Positions 36,426 to 49,792 of a stretch of 64,000 nt of DNA are shown in pieces (position 1 is the first letter of the stretch; each line of letters begins with the position of its first letter). The translations under genes and the position numbers were made by a program. The stretch covers positions 248,001 through 312,000 of the forward strand of contig KB445805.1 in the NCBI GenBank assembly GCA_000320605.2. The letters are read 5' to 3'. The DNA is from Gelatoporia subvermispora B. Taxonomy: Eukaryota; Basidiomycota; Agaricomycetes; Polyporales; Gelatoporiaceae. The notes beneath the pieces were generated by a model. That model saw nothing but the letters and a program-made list of their open reading frames with translations, did not search any database and was not told the DNA's origin.

Positions 36426-37146
36426 CAGCTCAGCGTAAGGGTCGCGGATGTTTCACCGCACAATCTCTGCGAGAGCAGAGGGGCTATGTTGCGACCGCGC
36501 TCGTACCCTGACGGCACAACCGATCTCGTGGTGAGCGGTAGTGACCGAACATTGTCATTGCCGGCGGCCGGGGATATAGTATTTGTAGGGAGAGGCTGGA
36601 TAGCGACCGCAGCAAGTCTACCCCTTATTTCACGGGATTGAGGTCGTTGTCGCGAGCGGCGACATCCCGCGCGACTCTCAGGAGGTACCGCCAGGGTTTG
36701 GAGTAGAAGATGTTCCGTGCATCGGAGTCGTACGAGTCCAAGGATGAAATAGGTTGCTGGTGTTAAGTAGATTTCATACAAACTACGCAGCTGTACCCCA
36801 TACAAAGTTAGAGGACCGCTGAATGCTGAGCCGCATGACATGAATTGTGCTCATGTGCTGCGTCGCTGAATCTAATACAGGAGTTCGACTCTTCGAAGGC
36901 TTCATCCGTTACATTGAGAGCGTCCACGTGACTTGGTTGAGTTCTCGGCAGTGCCCGGCAGCGTGCCTTCTGAGACACGGCGTGATGCGCGCAGCCAGGA
37001 GTGCGACAAATCGAACCCCGCGCCCAGTCCCATTTCGAGTGAAATACGATTTCATATTTACAGCGCGAATTGACGAGAAGATGCCTGGTGATATGCAGGA
37101 TCATCAATCACGGGGATTGCGCTAATACTCCTGCTACATCTCGCAT
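36426..37146. other. Intergenic, no gene seen
   Basis: About 720 bp between the upstream region of alcohol oxidase 2 and the 3' end of the permease gene. No recognisable coding sequence. Confidence 0.5.
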
Positions 37147-39890
37147 TCACTCTATTTTCTTCAGCGAAAACTGTGCGCACTCGTGAGAAGGAAACTCTAG
37201 AGTATAAGAAGCTACATGCACATACCAGGGCAACAACGGTGCCATCGCTAAGTCGCTCCTTGCGAGGCACGAATTCATATCCAAACCAACCAGGAACGAT
37301 CTTCCATGCTGCCCAATAGAGAACGCCGAACGCCAGGACCGCAAGGCCAACGAGACAGTATCTGGTTGATGATCAGCGAAAGTGTGTGACTGTTCATTTT
37401 GACACTCACAGATAGTACGGTAGTGGTGGAGTGTCGCCGATCCCGCCAGGAGGACGTAGGAAAGGAGCTACAATGACTTGGTTGCAACTTGTGAGAGGGG
37501 TTTCCGAGATAAGTACATGACACATTTCACTTACGGAAAACAGACGCTGCCAAGAAAAACAGCGCAAAAGGCCACCAGACTGAAGCAGATTCAGTGTCAC
37601 AGATGACTGTGCGTGAGCGATAAGTGACCTTTGAATGGGCGTGTAACGTTCGGCTTGGTGTATCTGAGCCAGAATAAACCCTATCGTGTTGTTTAGCCCT
37701 TTGATTGTGCCATTCCCCAATCAACCACATACTACGACCACGAAGAGATTGATTATTTGACCTGGATAGCCATCCACGTCAAGAATGAATGGGTATGCTA
37801 CAGTGGGCGGTGGTCCAAGAATGATGATGACCTACGCGACTCGATTAGATCACCACTATCTATAGGAATTTCAGTAGAATTTGACTTACGGAAGGAATGA
37901 GATGAACGATAAGACCTGGCAGGGGAGATTTGCCCGTCGGCCAATTTGATGCCCAGAACTTGTTTCCAAACGGCAATGGAATCCCTTCTTTCGCAAGCTC
38001 TACATACGCGGCGAATGAGAAGAGTCTAGATTCAAAATGGTAAGGTTACCTTGGTTGATGCGGGCAGCGGCAAAACTCTGATGTCTCCTCATTTCGAATA
38101 GTCAAGGTGATATTTCTCGAGAATACTCACGATGGTGAACACAATCTGTAAAAGTAATGTCAGTACGTGCAACCATAGAATGCCAACTGGTCGTACTCTG
38201 CAAGGCACGTGTCACAAAACTCGTATTGTTATAATGGGTTGCCAAAGAGATGCAATGAAACCCTACCCTAGAGCACTATCGGTAGAGTCTGGTCAGGATC
38301 CCTGTGCGTAGCTCGTAAAGGACGTACCTCAGTGCAACAAAGATGGTGAGAGCAATTTGCGCTTGAGCACCGAAAACATTTCCGAAGAAGAGCGAGGCAA
38401 CAGTCAGACCAGTATTGTCGATTTCTTCCTTCGACGCGGCGCTGATGACATGGACTAAGCGCTTGCCAACGTACAATGCGCAGAGAAAAGCATACGCAAA
38501 GTAGGCGACGTTTGCAAGGATCATCATCACAGAGCAGATACCCAAGCCCAAAGGACCGGCAATCATGAGCGTTCGAACGGGGTCCTTGACATTGTTCAAG
38601 ACGTAATTGACATTAGACCATCCACCGTATGCATTGAGCACCTTGAACATAGCGGTCGCATACTATGAAGGGTTATTTACTTATCAACAAATAGAAACAT
38701 GCATGTGGTGAGGGTGTCTTACATCAAAACTGCTGTGAGAGCTGCCTGCGAACGCATTTCTGAGCATGGCATGAGGATCCTTGACACGTGTGCCGCCTCC
38801 GAGTACAACAAATCCTGAGCAAGCAATATCAAATATAAGAAACATACGATCGTGAAATTGTGCGCTGTACCGGCCACGCAGACGAAGAGAAGTAATACGA
38901 TCTTGATGACCGTCAATACCTGGAAGAATGTCAGTTGTTATCTGCACAATGGATTGTGTTCAGATTCTTACATTCATAATGGCAATGCCCAGCTTTGGTG
39001 TCAAGCCATGGATAAACGTGGCGAAGAACATCACTGCACGGCATAAGTAGACACAAGTGTTTAGTATAGTGCTGGAACATACCGCCTATTGCGATCCCTC
39101 GCTCGGCCCACCTGGTCGCAACCATGCCTGCAGCGACCAAGATACTACGCAGAGTCAGAAATATCAGATTAGTCTCAACGGCGCCGCACTCACTTGCTTG
39201 CAAAAACCTGCGACATAGCTCGTGAGTAGCTCTGTGGGATCACATTGCTCAGAGCCACTCACAATGCAACTCGACGCAGTGAAACCAAGGATCATCGCAT
39301 TCGCTGCAAATAGAATGGTCGCAAGGTGCTTTGGCTTCCTATACACTGCCTCTAGATACACCTTCTCTCCACCTGAGCGAGGGAACATCGAACCCAGTTC
39401 GAGCCAAATGAAGAGACCGCAGAATGATAACACGAAGCCGGCTACCCATAACATGATCGATGCGCCAGGGGAGCCAACGGAATTGAGAATTGATGACGGC
39501 GTAGAGAATATCGCCGATCCAATGATACGGCCAACACTAAATTCGATGTCAGGGACATTTTGTGGGAGCGACTATTACGAACATGAGCATTGTGCAGGTG
39601 AAAACGCCTAAGTGACGACCCATGCCGCCAGAAGTATCTGTTTATTGCATGAGTGGCTATTATTGCTTTGGGCGGAGGACATTCTACGCACCTTCAACAA
39701 AAGAAAGCTCGCCGGGATTCAGGTCAGGGTCTTCTGCAGTGACGATCTCTCCATTGTGTAGCGACGATATATCGCTCTCGTGAACAAGAGCCTCAGGCTC
39801 TTTCACGTCCTTCGCCTCAAGCACATCGGAGCTTGCAGTCTCAGCCGTCGCCGTAGCCCTAGAGGGCGTATACCGTAAGAGAGGGGGCAT
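37147..39890 (-). CDS. Amino acid permease, LAT type (methionine-permease-like)
   Basis: Multi-pass plasma-membrane transporter of the APC superfamily, L-type branch, similar to fungal high-affinity methionine permeases. ATG 39890 (context CAACATGCC) opens an acidic cytosolic N-tail; an alternative ATG lies 60 bases upstream. The first helix carries the substrate-binding VGRIIGSAIFSTPSSIL. Later pieces: WLELGSMFPRSGGEKVYLEAVY, AANAMILGFTASSC, ASNILVAAGM, HGLTPKLGIAIMNVLTVIK, AYGGWSNVNYVLNNVKDPVRT, FFGNVFGAQAQIALTIFVAL, FAAARINQELAKEGIPLPF, and PTVAYPFILDVDGYPGQ. More than ten small exons; the end VVAL-FSLKKIE and TGA 37149-37147 follow a splice. The family normally has twelve helices, which fits the length. 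Confidence 0.9.
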
Positions 39891-39950
39891 GTTGAAGGGG
39901 TGGAGAAGAGAGAGTGCGTTGAGGGCCAGCGGTGACCCATTTCCATACAT

Positions 39951-41180
39951 CCATTAGATAAACCGAGCTCCTTGTGTTCACGAATCGTCCTGGAGGTACG
40001 GCAAGCGCACGGCAAAGCACGTACTTCTCTTCTTTCAAGCCGTCTACGGATCCACGACGTGGCGCGTGATCGTCCAGCGCTCAGAAGTGCCATCACCGAG
40101 GAGGTATGACTTCCTGCTGGGAGTAGCAAGGCTCTCGTTGGTTTGCTCCCAATGGATCACACGGAAAACTTGACGTCTATGTCGCATAGCCAATCTTCAT
40201 CGACGGTCGTTAGAGCGCTGCAGCAGAGTCTAGTATGCGTTGCGCTCTGATCGACGGGTTTGCGAAAATTCTCACTCACGAGCATTCGAAGATAACCTAA
40301 TTATAGCGACCAGTATGACGGCGGGCTCAGACTCCTTCGTGGCGTCGCATTCTGACCAGTGCATGTAGCCCAGGTGGGGAACCGAATAGTCTTGAGGATC
40401 TTTCGTTGCTCTTTCCTTCAGGTCATTGTGTAACCTTTGTTCTGTTTACGACTGGTATGGCGCTCTGGTTCAACCGACTCGGGTAAAAGAAGGAAGTTCA
40501 CTTTGACCCCTTGACCTCAACCCGGAGCCAATAGAATATTCAGCGGTGACCCGATGGTTCCGCGTTTCTTTAATTATACGAGGAGTAGTCACGGACGCAA
40601 TATTGACGGCGCGCCGTTGGGCCAGTGACCGGTCGACCGACGCTCGTGCGCGACGCCACTGAAGGTCCATTTGCAGCGTCGAGTCCATCGCGTTCGCTGC
40701 GGTGAGGCGGATTAGGGAGTAGTTTAGGGCCGGCTCAGTTGTCGGTTGCTCCAAGTTCACACGAATACCCTAGGCGTATGCGTGGGACCCTCTGGCTTGA
40801 TCGCGTGTATAGTGAGAATGACAGGCGCTGAGTACAGGCCCCGCGTTCGATGCGAAGGGGGTCAAAAGCACTGAGCGGTGCACAGATCAAGCAGAGAGAC
40901 TCGAACTCAGCACAGCCATTGCTGACAAGAGTAGCAGATCACAAAACGACTTCTGCACCTCATATTATCGCCCATAATCCTCTTTACGGTACTGCATCAC
41001 CGCGTACAGCCTACGCACGATAGTGGCGACGTCATTTCTGAAGGATCGCAGCACAATCCTGACCCACTAACGAAACCTGGAATTCCGCGCGCGCACTAGC
41101 TTATCGTAGTGATATGCTGGCTGACACGTCGGCGTCGTCAGGTGGGCTGCTAGACTGTGCTAGCGAACGGGCAATGCCGC
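39951..41180. other. 1.2 kb intergenic, no gene seen
   Basis: Upstream region of the permease and of the first DUF6533-like gene. A 96-codon minus-strand frame at 40470-40760 has no family features and is not called. Confidence 0.5.
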
Positions 41181-41186
41181 TATAAA
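41181..41186 (+). promoter_or_regulatory. Possible TATA box of DUF6533-like gene 1
   Basis: TATAAA, 83-88 bp upstream of the ATG at 41269. Confidence 0.35.
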
Positions 41187-41268
41187 GCCGGACTGTCTAA
41201 GCAGAGTGGGGATGGGCCTTAGATTCCTCGCTGCACCTTCGAGGCCGAAAGATCTGGCATCGACTCGT

Positions 41269-42972
41269 ATGTCTTTCCAGTATAACCAAAGCGAGATCAT
41301 TCAAGCGCTCGAATCAGGGTACGTTAAGTCTACCTTCGAGGTCAACGATCAACGCTGGCTGAACGTAAGAGTTTGTGTAGGTGGATCGAGACGGTCTGTG
41401 GGATCTCAGCGTGTGGTCAGCCTCGTTCGAATGTCCCGTCAAGTCCGGAGTGACTGAAACACATGCATAGCTTTGATAACCTACGACCACCTGAGCACGC
41501 TCTCGCGCGAGGTGAACCTAATCTGGAGTCAAAAGCTGAGCAGTGTGACAATTCTCTTTCACATCAATCGTTGGGTCATCTTTATGTGGGGCATTCTGAA
41601 CGTTGTGGACGATTCTCTGCCTCTCGGGACCATTCCGGTACGCCTTTCATGCATGCGTCAGAGAATCAGTTGATCTGATCTTGAGTTGCTAGAGGTCTAG
41701 TATGGTCAATCATATCCTGGATTCTGGAACTTATACGCTATCCATTAGCTGTGTAGGGCTGAGTGACCTCGGATGTATGTTCGAGCTCATCCTGGGCACG
41801 GTCTGGGCAGGTAATAGTACACGACTTCAACTCGCCCAAGAGACTCACCATCCTGCATCCCGCCAGTGTTTTCTGCCATAAGGCTGTATGCTGTGAGCGG
41901 CGGCAACATACCACTTGCTGCAGTCGTCCTGCTCCTCGACATAGTCCCAGTCGGGCTCGATGCAGTGAGGCTTGCTAATGGATTCTTGTTGTTGCTGTTT
42001 TGTTGATCTCGTGTATAACCCGCAGTATAGCTACTTCGGCGCGACTTGGTACGCGATAACGGGAGCAGAGTGCTATGACGGGCTTACTATCTCCCAATCT
42101 ACCAATTCAAAGTGCGTTCTCCCCCATATAGTCCGAATTAAGGCTTGGGAGTTAGGGCTCACTTCTCGATCATAGACGTGTGACATCTATTTTACCCTAC
42201 GTTCGAATGGCAGTTGACGGGTCCACAGTTGCGATTAGCGCAGGCGTAGCTTCGGTCGCTGCGGATATCATCGTCTTAGTGGTCACCTGGTTGAAGACCT
42301 ACGGCATACGGAGGCAGTCCGCAAGGCATGGCATCCAATCTCCGCTGACTACACTACTGATACAAGACGGTACGTGTTGACTCTGAGGCGCGCATATACT
42401 TTGCGCACTGACGTCGGAACTAGGCACTATATACTTCATGTGCGTTTCAGGCTAGTTGCATATTCTGATGATCACGGACCCTCGACCTTTACAGAGGCCT
42501 GCTGCTCCTGAACATACTCAACATAGTCGGCCAGACTACGAACGTAAGGCTCAATCCCTTCAATACGGTACATAATTCACCATGATCTACTCAAACTCAC
42601 CCAGGCCTTCGTTTACGCCGCTTCTTTCTCCACCCCGTAAGCAGTCCAATGAGTCCACCCTATGTTTTACACAATTTGACACTCCACGTCCTTTCCAGCC
42701 TAACCTCATTTATCATCACGCATTTCTTCTTGAACCTCCGTCAAGTAGCCCACGAAACAGGAACGGACTCCTTAGAGAGAACGTCGCCCAGACACATTCC
42801 ACAGAGCAATGCAATTGGTCATAACCAGACGGAAACGCTCAGATTCGCCTCGTTTGTCGGAAGTCTTGGAGAACCGCTCAGCCATGGGGTCGAGGACGCT
42901 GATCTCGATGACTATCAAGTGGATCTCGACCAAGAGATCGAGGAGGTCGACCATTTAAAACACCCATGCTGA
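41269..42972 (+). CDS. DUF6533-like multi-helix membrane protein 1
   Basis: Member of a basidiomycete family of predicted seven-helix membrane proteins of unknown function. ATG 41269 gives MSFQYNQSEIIQALESG. The signature helix region reads ALITYDHLSTLSREVNLIWS, then VTILFHINRWVIFMWGILN. Further exons: CVGLSDLGCMFELILGTVWAG; FSAIRLYAVSGGNIPL with LLLDIVPVGLDA; GATWYAI; VAADIIVLVVTWLKTYGIRR; a 16-nt microexon (42424-42439); GLLLLNILNIVGQTTN; and the tail LTSFIITHFFLNLRQV with LRFASFVGSLGEPL. The stop is TGA 42972. The junction between the first two exons is not resolved. The tail is acidic and probably cytosolic. Confidence 0.75.
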
Positions 42973-44115
42973 CGGCTAGAGAGACCTGTACTAGTTCTGT
43001 AATGGACACTTCCATGCGAGGGCAGGAGGAGTTACTCCACCCATACAGACGTCGCAGTGCATAAAGAGAATGCGAAGATATAGTGATAGTGGTTAGTATA
43101 CTCTAAGGATGCTACCCAATATACATGGCACTATAACGGCCAGAAATTCGTCACTAAGAAGGGTGATTGTCTGCCCACAGAGGACATGCATGTATTACGC
43201 TCGAAATTGCATCCTCTTCTCCCCGACTCCTTGGCTTCGATCCAAATATAGAGATTCTGTTGCTCATTGCTTGATAACGTTATCCCGGGGTCGAGGCCTT
43301 GACATGTGACAATCCATGTCAGCGGATGCGCTCAATGAGCGCTCCTCACCTCATTGCCACCATCTGCCATCGACTGATCGCTACAAGATGCAGTGTTGAT
43401 ACGCATGCGACGATCCCTAAGTTCCACAGACTCGGCCCCATGCCGGTCGGGCACCTGTTCATCGCAACGTATATTCTCTTACGCCTTAGCGCAAGCCCTC
43501 CCCTGCCAATCACGTGAAGATACGAGCTAAATCTTTCTGCGACGCTGCGCAGTTAGTCCCACTTGATTGCCGCTCTTTGCCCGAAAAGATTGAAGCCCAG
43601 TCGTCAAGTCCATTGGTAAGTCCTGGTCTAAACTCAACATGTAGAGCCATGAGTCAATAGCCGCATAGCCGGGATGATCATGCAAGGCACGCAACATTGA
43701 TCACAGCTTCTAGCTGTCAACCGTCGTTGATCCGCACGACAAAGCGTACTCCAGGTCGCGCCCGCTGCACCGAGACGGAGTTCCGGGTGTGTTTTCTGTT
43801 TGCAAACTTGATAGATACTATTGAGGATATGAGTTAATCGCCCGACGATGCTACAAGTGAGTTATGCCAAAGCTGTTCGCATGCGTTCGAGCGGTGTACC
43901 ATGCCGAATGTGGTGGTAGGCACACATATCGCGTACATTCACCTCATCACATTTCGTTGGTTGTATCCTAAGTAATGCCTCCTGTCGGGCGCGTTGTGAT
44001 GCCTGAGCTGCATCTGTCGAACCGAGCGCTGACTGCGCTCTTATAAATTCTGAGCTTCATTGCTGGGCAAGACACATCTCTCACGAGCCCAACCTGTCAC
44101 TAACTAGAGCGACTA
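42973..44115. other. Intergenic, no gene seen
   Basis: 1.1 kb between DUF6533-like genes 1 and 2. A TATAAA at 44042-44047, about 70 bp before the next ATG, is a possible promoter element. No coding signal. Confidence 0.5.
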
Positions 44116-45916
44116 ATGGCTGAGCCCTACACCCCAGTGATTGACATCAGCGCGTTGCAGTCGATGTGAGTATCTTGTTAGTTCTGACACAATTTCAGTC
44201 GTCTGACATCTATTCGTACAGATTGATCGAGAATTACTGCTCCGTTGCAGCCACTGGTCAGTGGATCACTGATTTCATGATATGTCGCTTCCTGACCTCG
44301 TCCTCGGATGTTGGCAGCTTTGATCGCTTATGACCATCTCTCGACTGTAAACTCTGAGTCGATCTTGATCTGGGGTAAACGATGGAACAGTGTTACGACC
44401 CTCTTTCATCTGAACAGATGGGCGATATTTCTTTGGGCAATCCTGAATTTGGTGGTCGAGTTCGTGGCATTCCCAACCCTATCGGTAAGATTAGTCTTCT
44501 GCCTTCACACATTAGTGACTGTCTCATTCGTTGCACAGAGGTACTGCTTAGACCGTAGGAGACATATGGCAGCCATATTGATCACTTCTACTCAGTTGCG
44601 TCGGGTTCAATAATCTCTTCTCGGCACTCGAGCTTCTCTTGTTCACTCTATGGGCTTGTACGTTCTTAGCGTTTGTCGCTTAGCTAATGCTGAACAGTTG
44701 CAACAGTGTTCTCTGGTGTCCGAACATATGCTGTCAGCGGCGGTAGCTGGCTACTAACACTACCTGTTGTCGCTCTCGATTTGGTCCCAGTAGGAATGAA
44801 TGCGGTAAGCATGTTCTTTGCCCATTTTTGTGCAGCTCGTTAACAGTCATAGCTAGTATGGCTTCTTCGCCGCATTTTGGTTCGCGATGGTACCGGGACC
44901 AGGTAATGAGCAGATCTGCGTCAGTGGGTCGAGCGTATCCCAAAGTGCCTTCGTACAGTACGTTTAATGACCTTCCGCACATTGCCCTCTGATCTAAGCA
45001 TTACCCTAGTCGTGCGTCTTATACCAACACCTGCCTGTGAACCACCCTCATCTTTTAGTAGAGGCAATTGCGACTAGAGCATGTGTAATGGCGTCGGATG
45101 CTCTCGTGCTCATCGTTACCTGGTATAAGACATATTCCATCAAACGCAACGCAGATCAAGCTGGTATCCAGACACCGTTGGCGTCATTGTTGCTACGTGA
45201 TGGTATGTAGCGACCTACACTGTCAATGATTGATTGTTTACTTAATCAACGCTAGGCACTATGTACTTTGTGTAAGTATTCCATCGTCCCTTGAGTCCAC
45301 CTGATCGAATTCCCGCAGTGTATTGCTTTGTCTCAATATCCTGAACATTGTGGGCAAATGGACCAATGTGGGTTCGATGTTGATATCTTAGATAGCCTGC
45401 TAATGATGAGCAACACAGGGCTTTGCCTACGCATCATTGTTCTCCTTCCCGTATGCCCTTGATTCAAGTCATTCGTATTGATCTAGCTCATTGGAAAGCA
45501 GGCTGTCATCTATCATCATCTCACACTTCCTCCTCAACCTCCGCCAAGTCGCCTACCAACCGCAAGACAATGCATACGATACGCGATTGTCCTTTGTTCG
45601 ATCCTATGTCGACGGAGAGATGGGCTCGCGTCAACAGAGTCTCAGATTTGCTTCGTTCGTCGGAAACATGGGCGAGCTCGTTGAGCCTGGATTCGATCAC
45701 GACGCGACGGAGGACTCCGACCTGATATGGGATGGCTACGAGGATGATAGCATTGACCTCAAGGATCACGCACATCTTCAGCAGCCCCAGGTGGAGAGCA
45801 GCGCTCGCTCAAGTATGCTGTCCTCTCCCGTTGCCTTGACTAGCTTTTCCGAAGGCGATATGCACCGTTCGGCAGGTGAAATGCCTGAGCGAGACGCCCA
45901 AAGACTGGACGTCTAG
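44116..45916 (+). CDS. DUF6533-like multi-helix membrane protein 2
   Basis: Same family as gene 1. ATG 44116 gives MAEPYTPVIDISALQSM, an N-terminal pattern shared with copies 3 and 4. Exons then give LIENYCSVAAT; ALIAYDHLSTVNSESILIWG with TTLFHLNRWAIFLWAILN; CVGFNNLFSALELLLFTLWA; FSGVRTYAVSGGSWLLTL with ALDLVPVGMNA; FFAAFWFAMV; VMASDALVLIVTWYKTYSIKR and PLASLLLRDG; a 16-nt microexon (45256-45271); VLLCLNILNIVGKWTN; FAYASLFSFP; and a long tail starting SSIIISHFLLNLRQVAY with SLRFASFVGNMGELV. The stop is TAG 45916. About eight membrane-spanning stretches can be counted, seven of them clear. Confidence 0.85.
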
Positions 45917-47094
45917 AGAAGTATGGGGAGAAGCTGGGTCGACTTCCTGAAGTGCTTTGGGTGGGGTCGTCTAGAAGTATTGTCAATGCACCTGTGTGAC
46001 TGTAAAGTACGTCTCCCGACTGGTGTATTTTAGGAGCACGATAATTCTGTCTCATGTTGGTTGCCTTCATTCAGACACTGCATGGTACGATCCCGATGAC
46101 GGAGGCTACCTCATTTTCCACTGGTTCGGACTGTGACCCTGTGGCGGATCGTGACGATCAACTCGAAATGCTGCATTTGTTTATATCCTGACGAGAATAA
46201 GGGTACTCAGGGTTCCGACAACGATGCATCATATTTTAGCATAATACACGACGTGACGTGCGTGAAAAGTTCTAATGAGGTTCAGCACTCTTTTCTAGAC
46301 TACCCATTATCGTATCTTGAAATATCAATGTACACGTAGGATCATTCGATAACGACTTGAGAGCGGTTGAGACCCGTTCGTGCGTGTACGGCTAGCGCGT
46401 TGCCGCACGCTGCATGCGATCATACCGGTGTTCTGCGAACGCTCTATAGAGGGAGGCTCGGGGAGGCTCGGGGAGCTCAGGGCCAGGCGCCAGTGCCCAA
46501 GCGCCTTTGCAAGGTCCATGTCCTACGGAAGACTTCGCCTTTTGTTGAGGCTTGCCACGAACGCGCCGTTTCCCGATACCTGCTGTCAAGCCTCCGGCAT
46601 ACTGCTGTCGAACCTGCGCCTGCTGGATCAACCAGCACTGCCACCAGCTACCACATTGATCTTGATTCTCCGGAAACCAAATCGCCGTGTCAGGCTGATC
46701 CACGCAAATAATGCCGCTCTCAAGGTCTAACCTAATTTTCCCTCAAAGTGGAAAGATTGGACCAAGCCCATTTGCCAATTTCACGTTCTTGTTGCCCTGG
46801 ACCAAGAACAGCCGAAGACTGATTCTCGCTGTATAGACGTGGCAGTCAAATTGCAAATCCTTACCTTATAGTAGCGCACGTCCAGACCCTGTGTTTCAGG
46901 GGACTCGGGATGACATGATATGACTATCGTCCTGATACCTCTCGCGGCAACTGGGACATAGTTCCGCTCTTAGGTCCCACGCGCAGCATTCATTGTACGG
47001 CAAGCTTAAAGAGTCGCATGAACACCTAAAAGACCCCCTTCGGTTACTGATACACCCTTCACTGGCAAGACTTTTGTCGGGCCAACCGCTCCCC
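45917..47094. other. Intergenic, no gene seen
   Basis: 1.2 kb between DUF6533-like genes 2 and 3. It contains a short direct repeat, ggctcgggga in tandem at about 46456-46476. No gene supported. Confidence 0.5.
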
Positions 47095-48811
47095 ATGGCC
47101 GGAGCATACCAGCAAGGACTTGACCTGTCTGCGATCAAGTCATCGTAAGTGGTGCAATTCATCTATGGTATCGAGTACTGGAATCGCGTACGCAGTTTAA
47201 TCGACTCCTACTGCACTGTGGCGGTGTTCGGTATGCTCAACATAAGTGGTGGCATCTCTGACTTACATCGATTTAGCTTTGGTGGTTTATGACCATATCA
47301 TCACAGCATCCCGAGAGTTCTCACTTATTTGGGGTCGCAAAGTGAACATTGTGGTGTTGTTATTCCATCTCAACCGGTGGATGATATTGGTCTGGGCGTT
47401 CTATAACTTGTTGCAAGATTGGATCTCGCCGAGTACGATTTCAGTGAGTACGTCAATATCGATGTATTTTCATGGCATCGCTCATCCGCGTCCCGTATCA
47501 GCGGTATGCTAGAGGTCCCATTACTCCTGCATTCCCTTTAGACTACTGAAATGATAACGCTGATCTTGCTAGCTGCGTTGCGTCAAATAATTTTGGGTCT
47601 GCAGTGGACCTCATACTATTTGCATTATGGGCAGGTGGCTACATGCGCAAGCGCACATCTTTGCACCTATGCTGATCATCTACGTCAGTCTTTTCGGCCG
47701 TCCGAATATATGGAGTTAGTGTCGGAAGTTGGACGTTGACCTTAATTGTGTTCACCCTATACATGGCGCCGGTGGGCATCGATGCGGTCAGGAATGCATA
47801 CAATCTGTCAAAAGACACAAACTGACGTCGAACAGTGGGTATCTTATAGAGGATATTGGTACCAGGTGGACTATATCTCCGGCGATGGGCCTGTATGTGT
47901 AGCCGGTATGCGTATCTCGGTTGCTGAGAACGCAAGGTGAGCTCTCCTATACCTTGGGCCGAAAGTGCGGTGTGAGATATTCCTCTCGCTTTCCCCAGAG
48001 GTGAGTTCTTATGTTCTTATGCTTTGGTTTCTCGGCATTCAAATGTTGTCATGTCATTTTCAGCGGTCATAGCAACGAGAACTTGTGTCATGGCTGCGGA
48101 TGTCATCGTGCTTCTCATCACCTGGGCGAAGACCTATTCGATCAAACGAGAATCACACAGATGCGGCAATAGGACTCCACTGACGACACTACTGCTTCGA
48201 GATGGCACGTTGATTCCCGGTGACACCTCTGTGGATATGATGGGCTTACAGTTATTGCAGGGACATTGTACTTCATGTGCGCAGACATGCACCTTTGTTG
48301 CACAAGTTTATAATGCAGACGAACAACCTCTCCGTCCCTTCTAGACCTCTGTTGGGCCTTAATATCCTCAATATTGTGGGCCAGGCAACAAATGTGCGTC
48401 GTGTTGCTTTCAGACGTGTCACTATCCACAACGTTTGAACGATAGCGCTTTGTCTATGCGGACGTCTTCTTCATACCGTACGTGTTTATCACATCCAGTC
48501 TACTCTTGCTGACATGTGTGAACAGACTCTCTTCCGTGGTCGTCACACATTTTATCCTCAATCTCCGACAGGTCATATACGATGCACCAAATGGTTCGAC
48601 AGCGACGCAACCTTCTGTTCTTTCATTTGTCGACAGACAACTAGATCTGCAAGCCTCGGATCTGCGATTCGCGTCCTTCGTTGACAACATAGGCCACATG
48701 CTTGAACAGGATGACAATGTGCCGACGCCAGGTCTCGAGACCGACGTCGAAGATCGCGGGCGCGGCTACACACCTATCACCGATATACACGGAGTCAGTG
48801 AACGGCTTTGA
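47095..48811 (+). CDS. DUF6533-like multi-helix membrane protein 3
   Basis: ATG 47095 gives MAGAYQQGLDLSAIKSS. Then LIDSYCTVAVF; ALVVYDHIITASREFSLIWG with VLLFHLNRWMILVWAFYNLL; CVASNNFGSAVDLILFALWAG (acceptor at about 47570); FSAVRIYGVSVGSWTLTL with MAPVGIDA; VMAADVIVLLITWAKTYSIKR and TPLTTLLLRDG; a 16-nt microexon (48261-48276); LNILNIVGQATN; and the tail SSVVVTHFILNLRQVIY with DLRFASFVDNIGHML. The stop is TGA 48811. The frame looks intact. The tail motif has drifted compared with copies 2 and 4. Confidence 0.82.
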
Positions 48812-49792
48812 TTCCGTGAGTCCTGGACCACCTTCGTGAATTTAGCGAAGCGGGTATCGCTGTATCATACTAGAATGTTCCTGTGACTCGCATAATCCAA
48901 GAGAGCTTAGATAGATACCTCCGAGGGCAACTACTACCATGTCCTCCATGGTGGAAAACACTAGGAATATGACTGTTCCTCAGGAAGGAGGTAGCTGCTC
49001 GTTCCACTATGTCACGGGATTCGGCCTTGAGATCGGGAGCTAGTCCCTGAACTGTACCTGTAGCTTGCGGCCCTCCGGATTATCACCATTGTCCCCGGGC
49101 CAATGATGCGCCTCGCCGATCACTTGAGGCTGTATATACAGCACAGCAAAATCTATCAGTGTATAGGTCCGCCTCTAAATCCCCTGTGTACCGGTCATTT
49201 TGCTGCGGACAAACAGCAGCTGAGTACGTAGACGACCTACGAACCTGGCGACTCTGTGGGTCACAGAGGTACTACTACTCACGTACTGACTACATCCAGG
49301 TACTGTCGAACACTGACTGCGCTTCTGATGTAGCGCTGCAGCAAACCAAGCCTCGCTGCAGATCTTCCTGGCGATTCCTTGGCTGGGATTGGCAACATCA
49401 CCCAGGTGGACGAGCCGCTGGTATGTACTGCCCGGCAATCTCGGGCGTTCGCGCGTTTTGGCGCGACACCTGAGCGCATGCAAGTCGGGCGCTATCTGCA
49501 CTCTAACTACATTCAATCAGCGTCCCCTACACATGCACAGCAATGCGGGCTTTGTGTATCTTCTGAGGAGCGCACGGGTGTCGGCGCGCGCCTGCATGTT
49601 CTACCGGAGGCGGGCGTTTGTCGGCCATCAGGAGAAAACGAGAGCATGTTCACTTATGCCATACTCGCTAATGCAGAGTTCGATAAAGGGATATGTTACC
49701 GAGGTCTCTTTGATTTCTGAGTGCACATCAGGCCATTCTCGCTGCTCAGCACGGCGAACTATTGGAGATAGCTTCCGAATTTCTGACGCCGA
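48812..49792. other. Intergenic, no gene seen
   Basis: About 980 bp between DUF6533-like genes 3 and 4. Short frames of both strands overlap at 49160-49750 without family features. Confidence 0.45.

Noticed and set aside
36995..37040. Minus-strand GGGTTCGATTT resembling a tRNA B box
   Set aside because: No A box, acceptor stem or anticodon arm can be folded around it.
40470..40760. 96-codon minus-strand frame
   Set aside because: No family features, no suitable upstream context, and composition like noncoding DNA.
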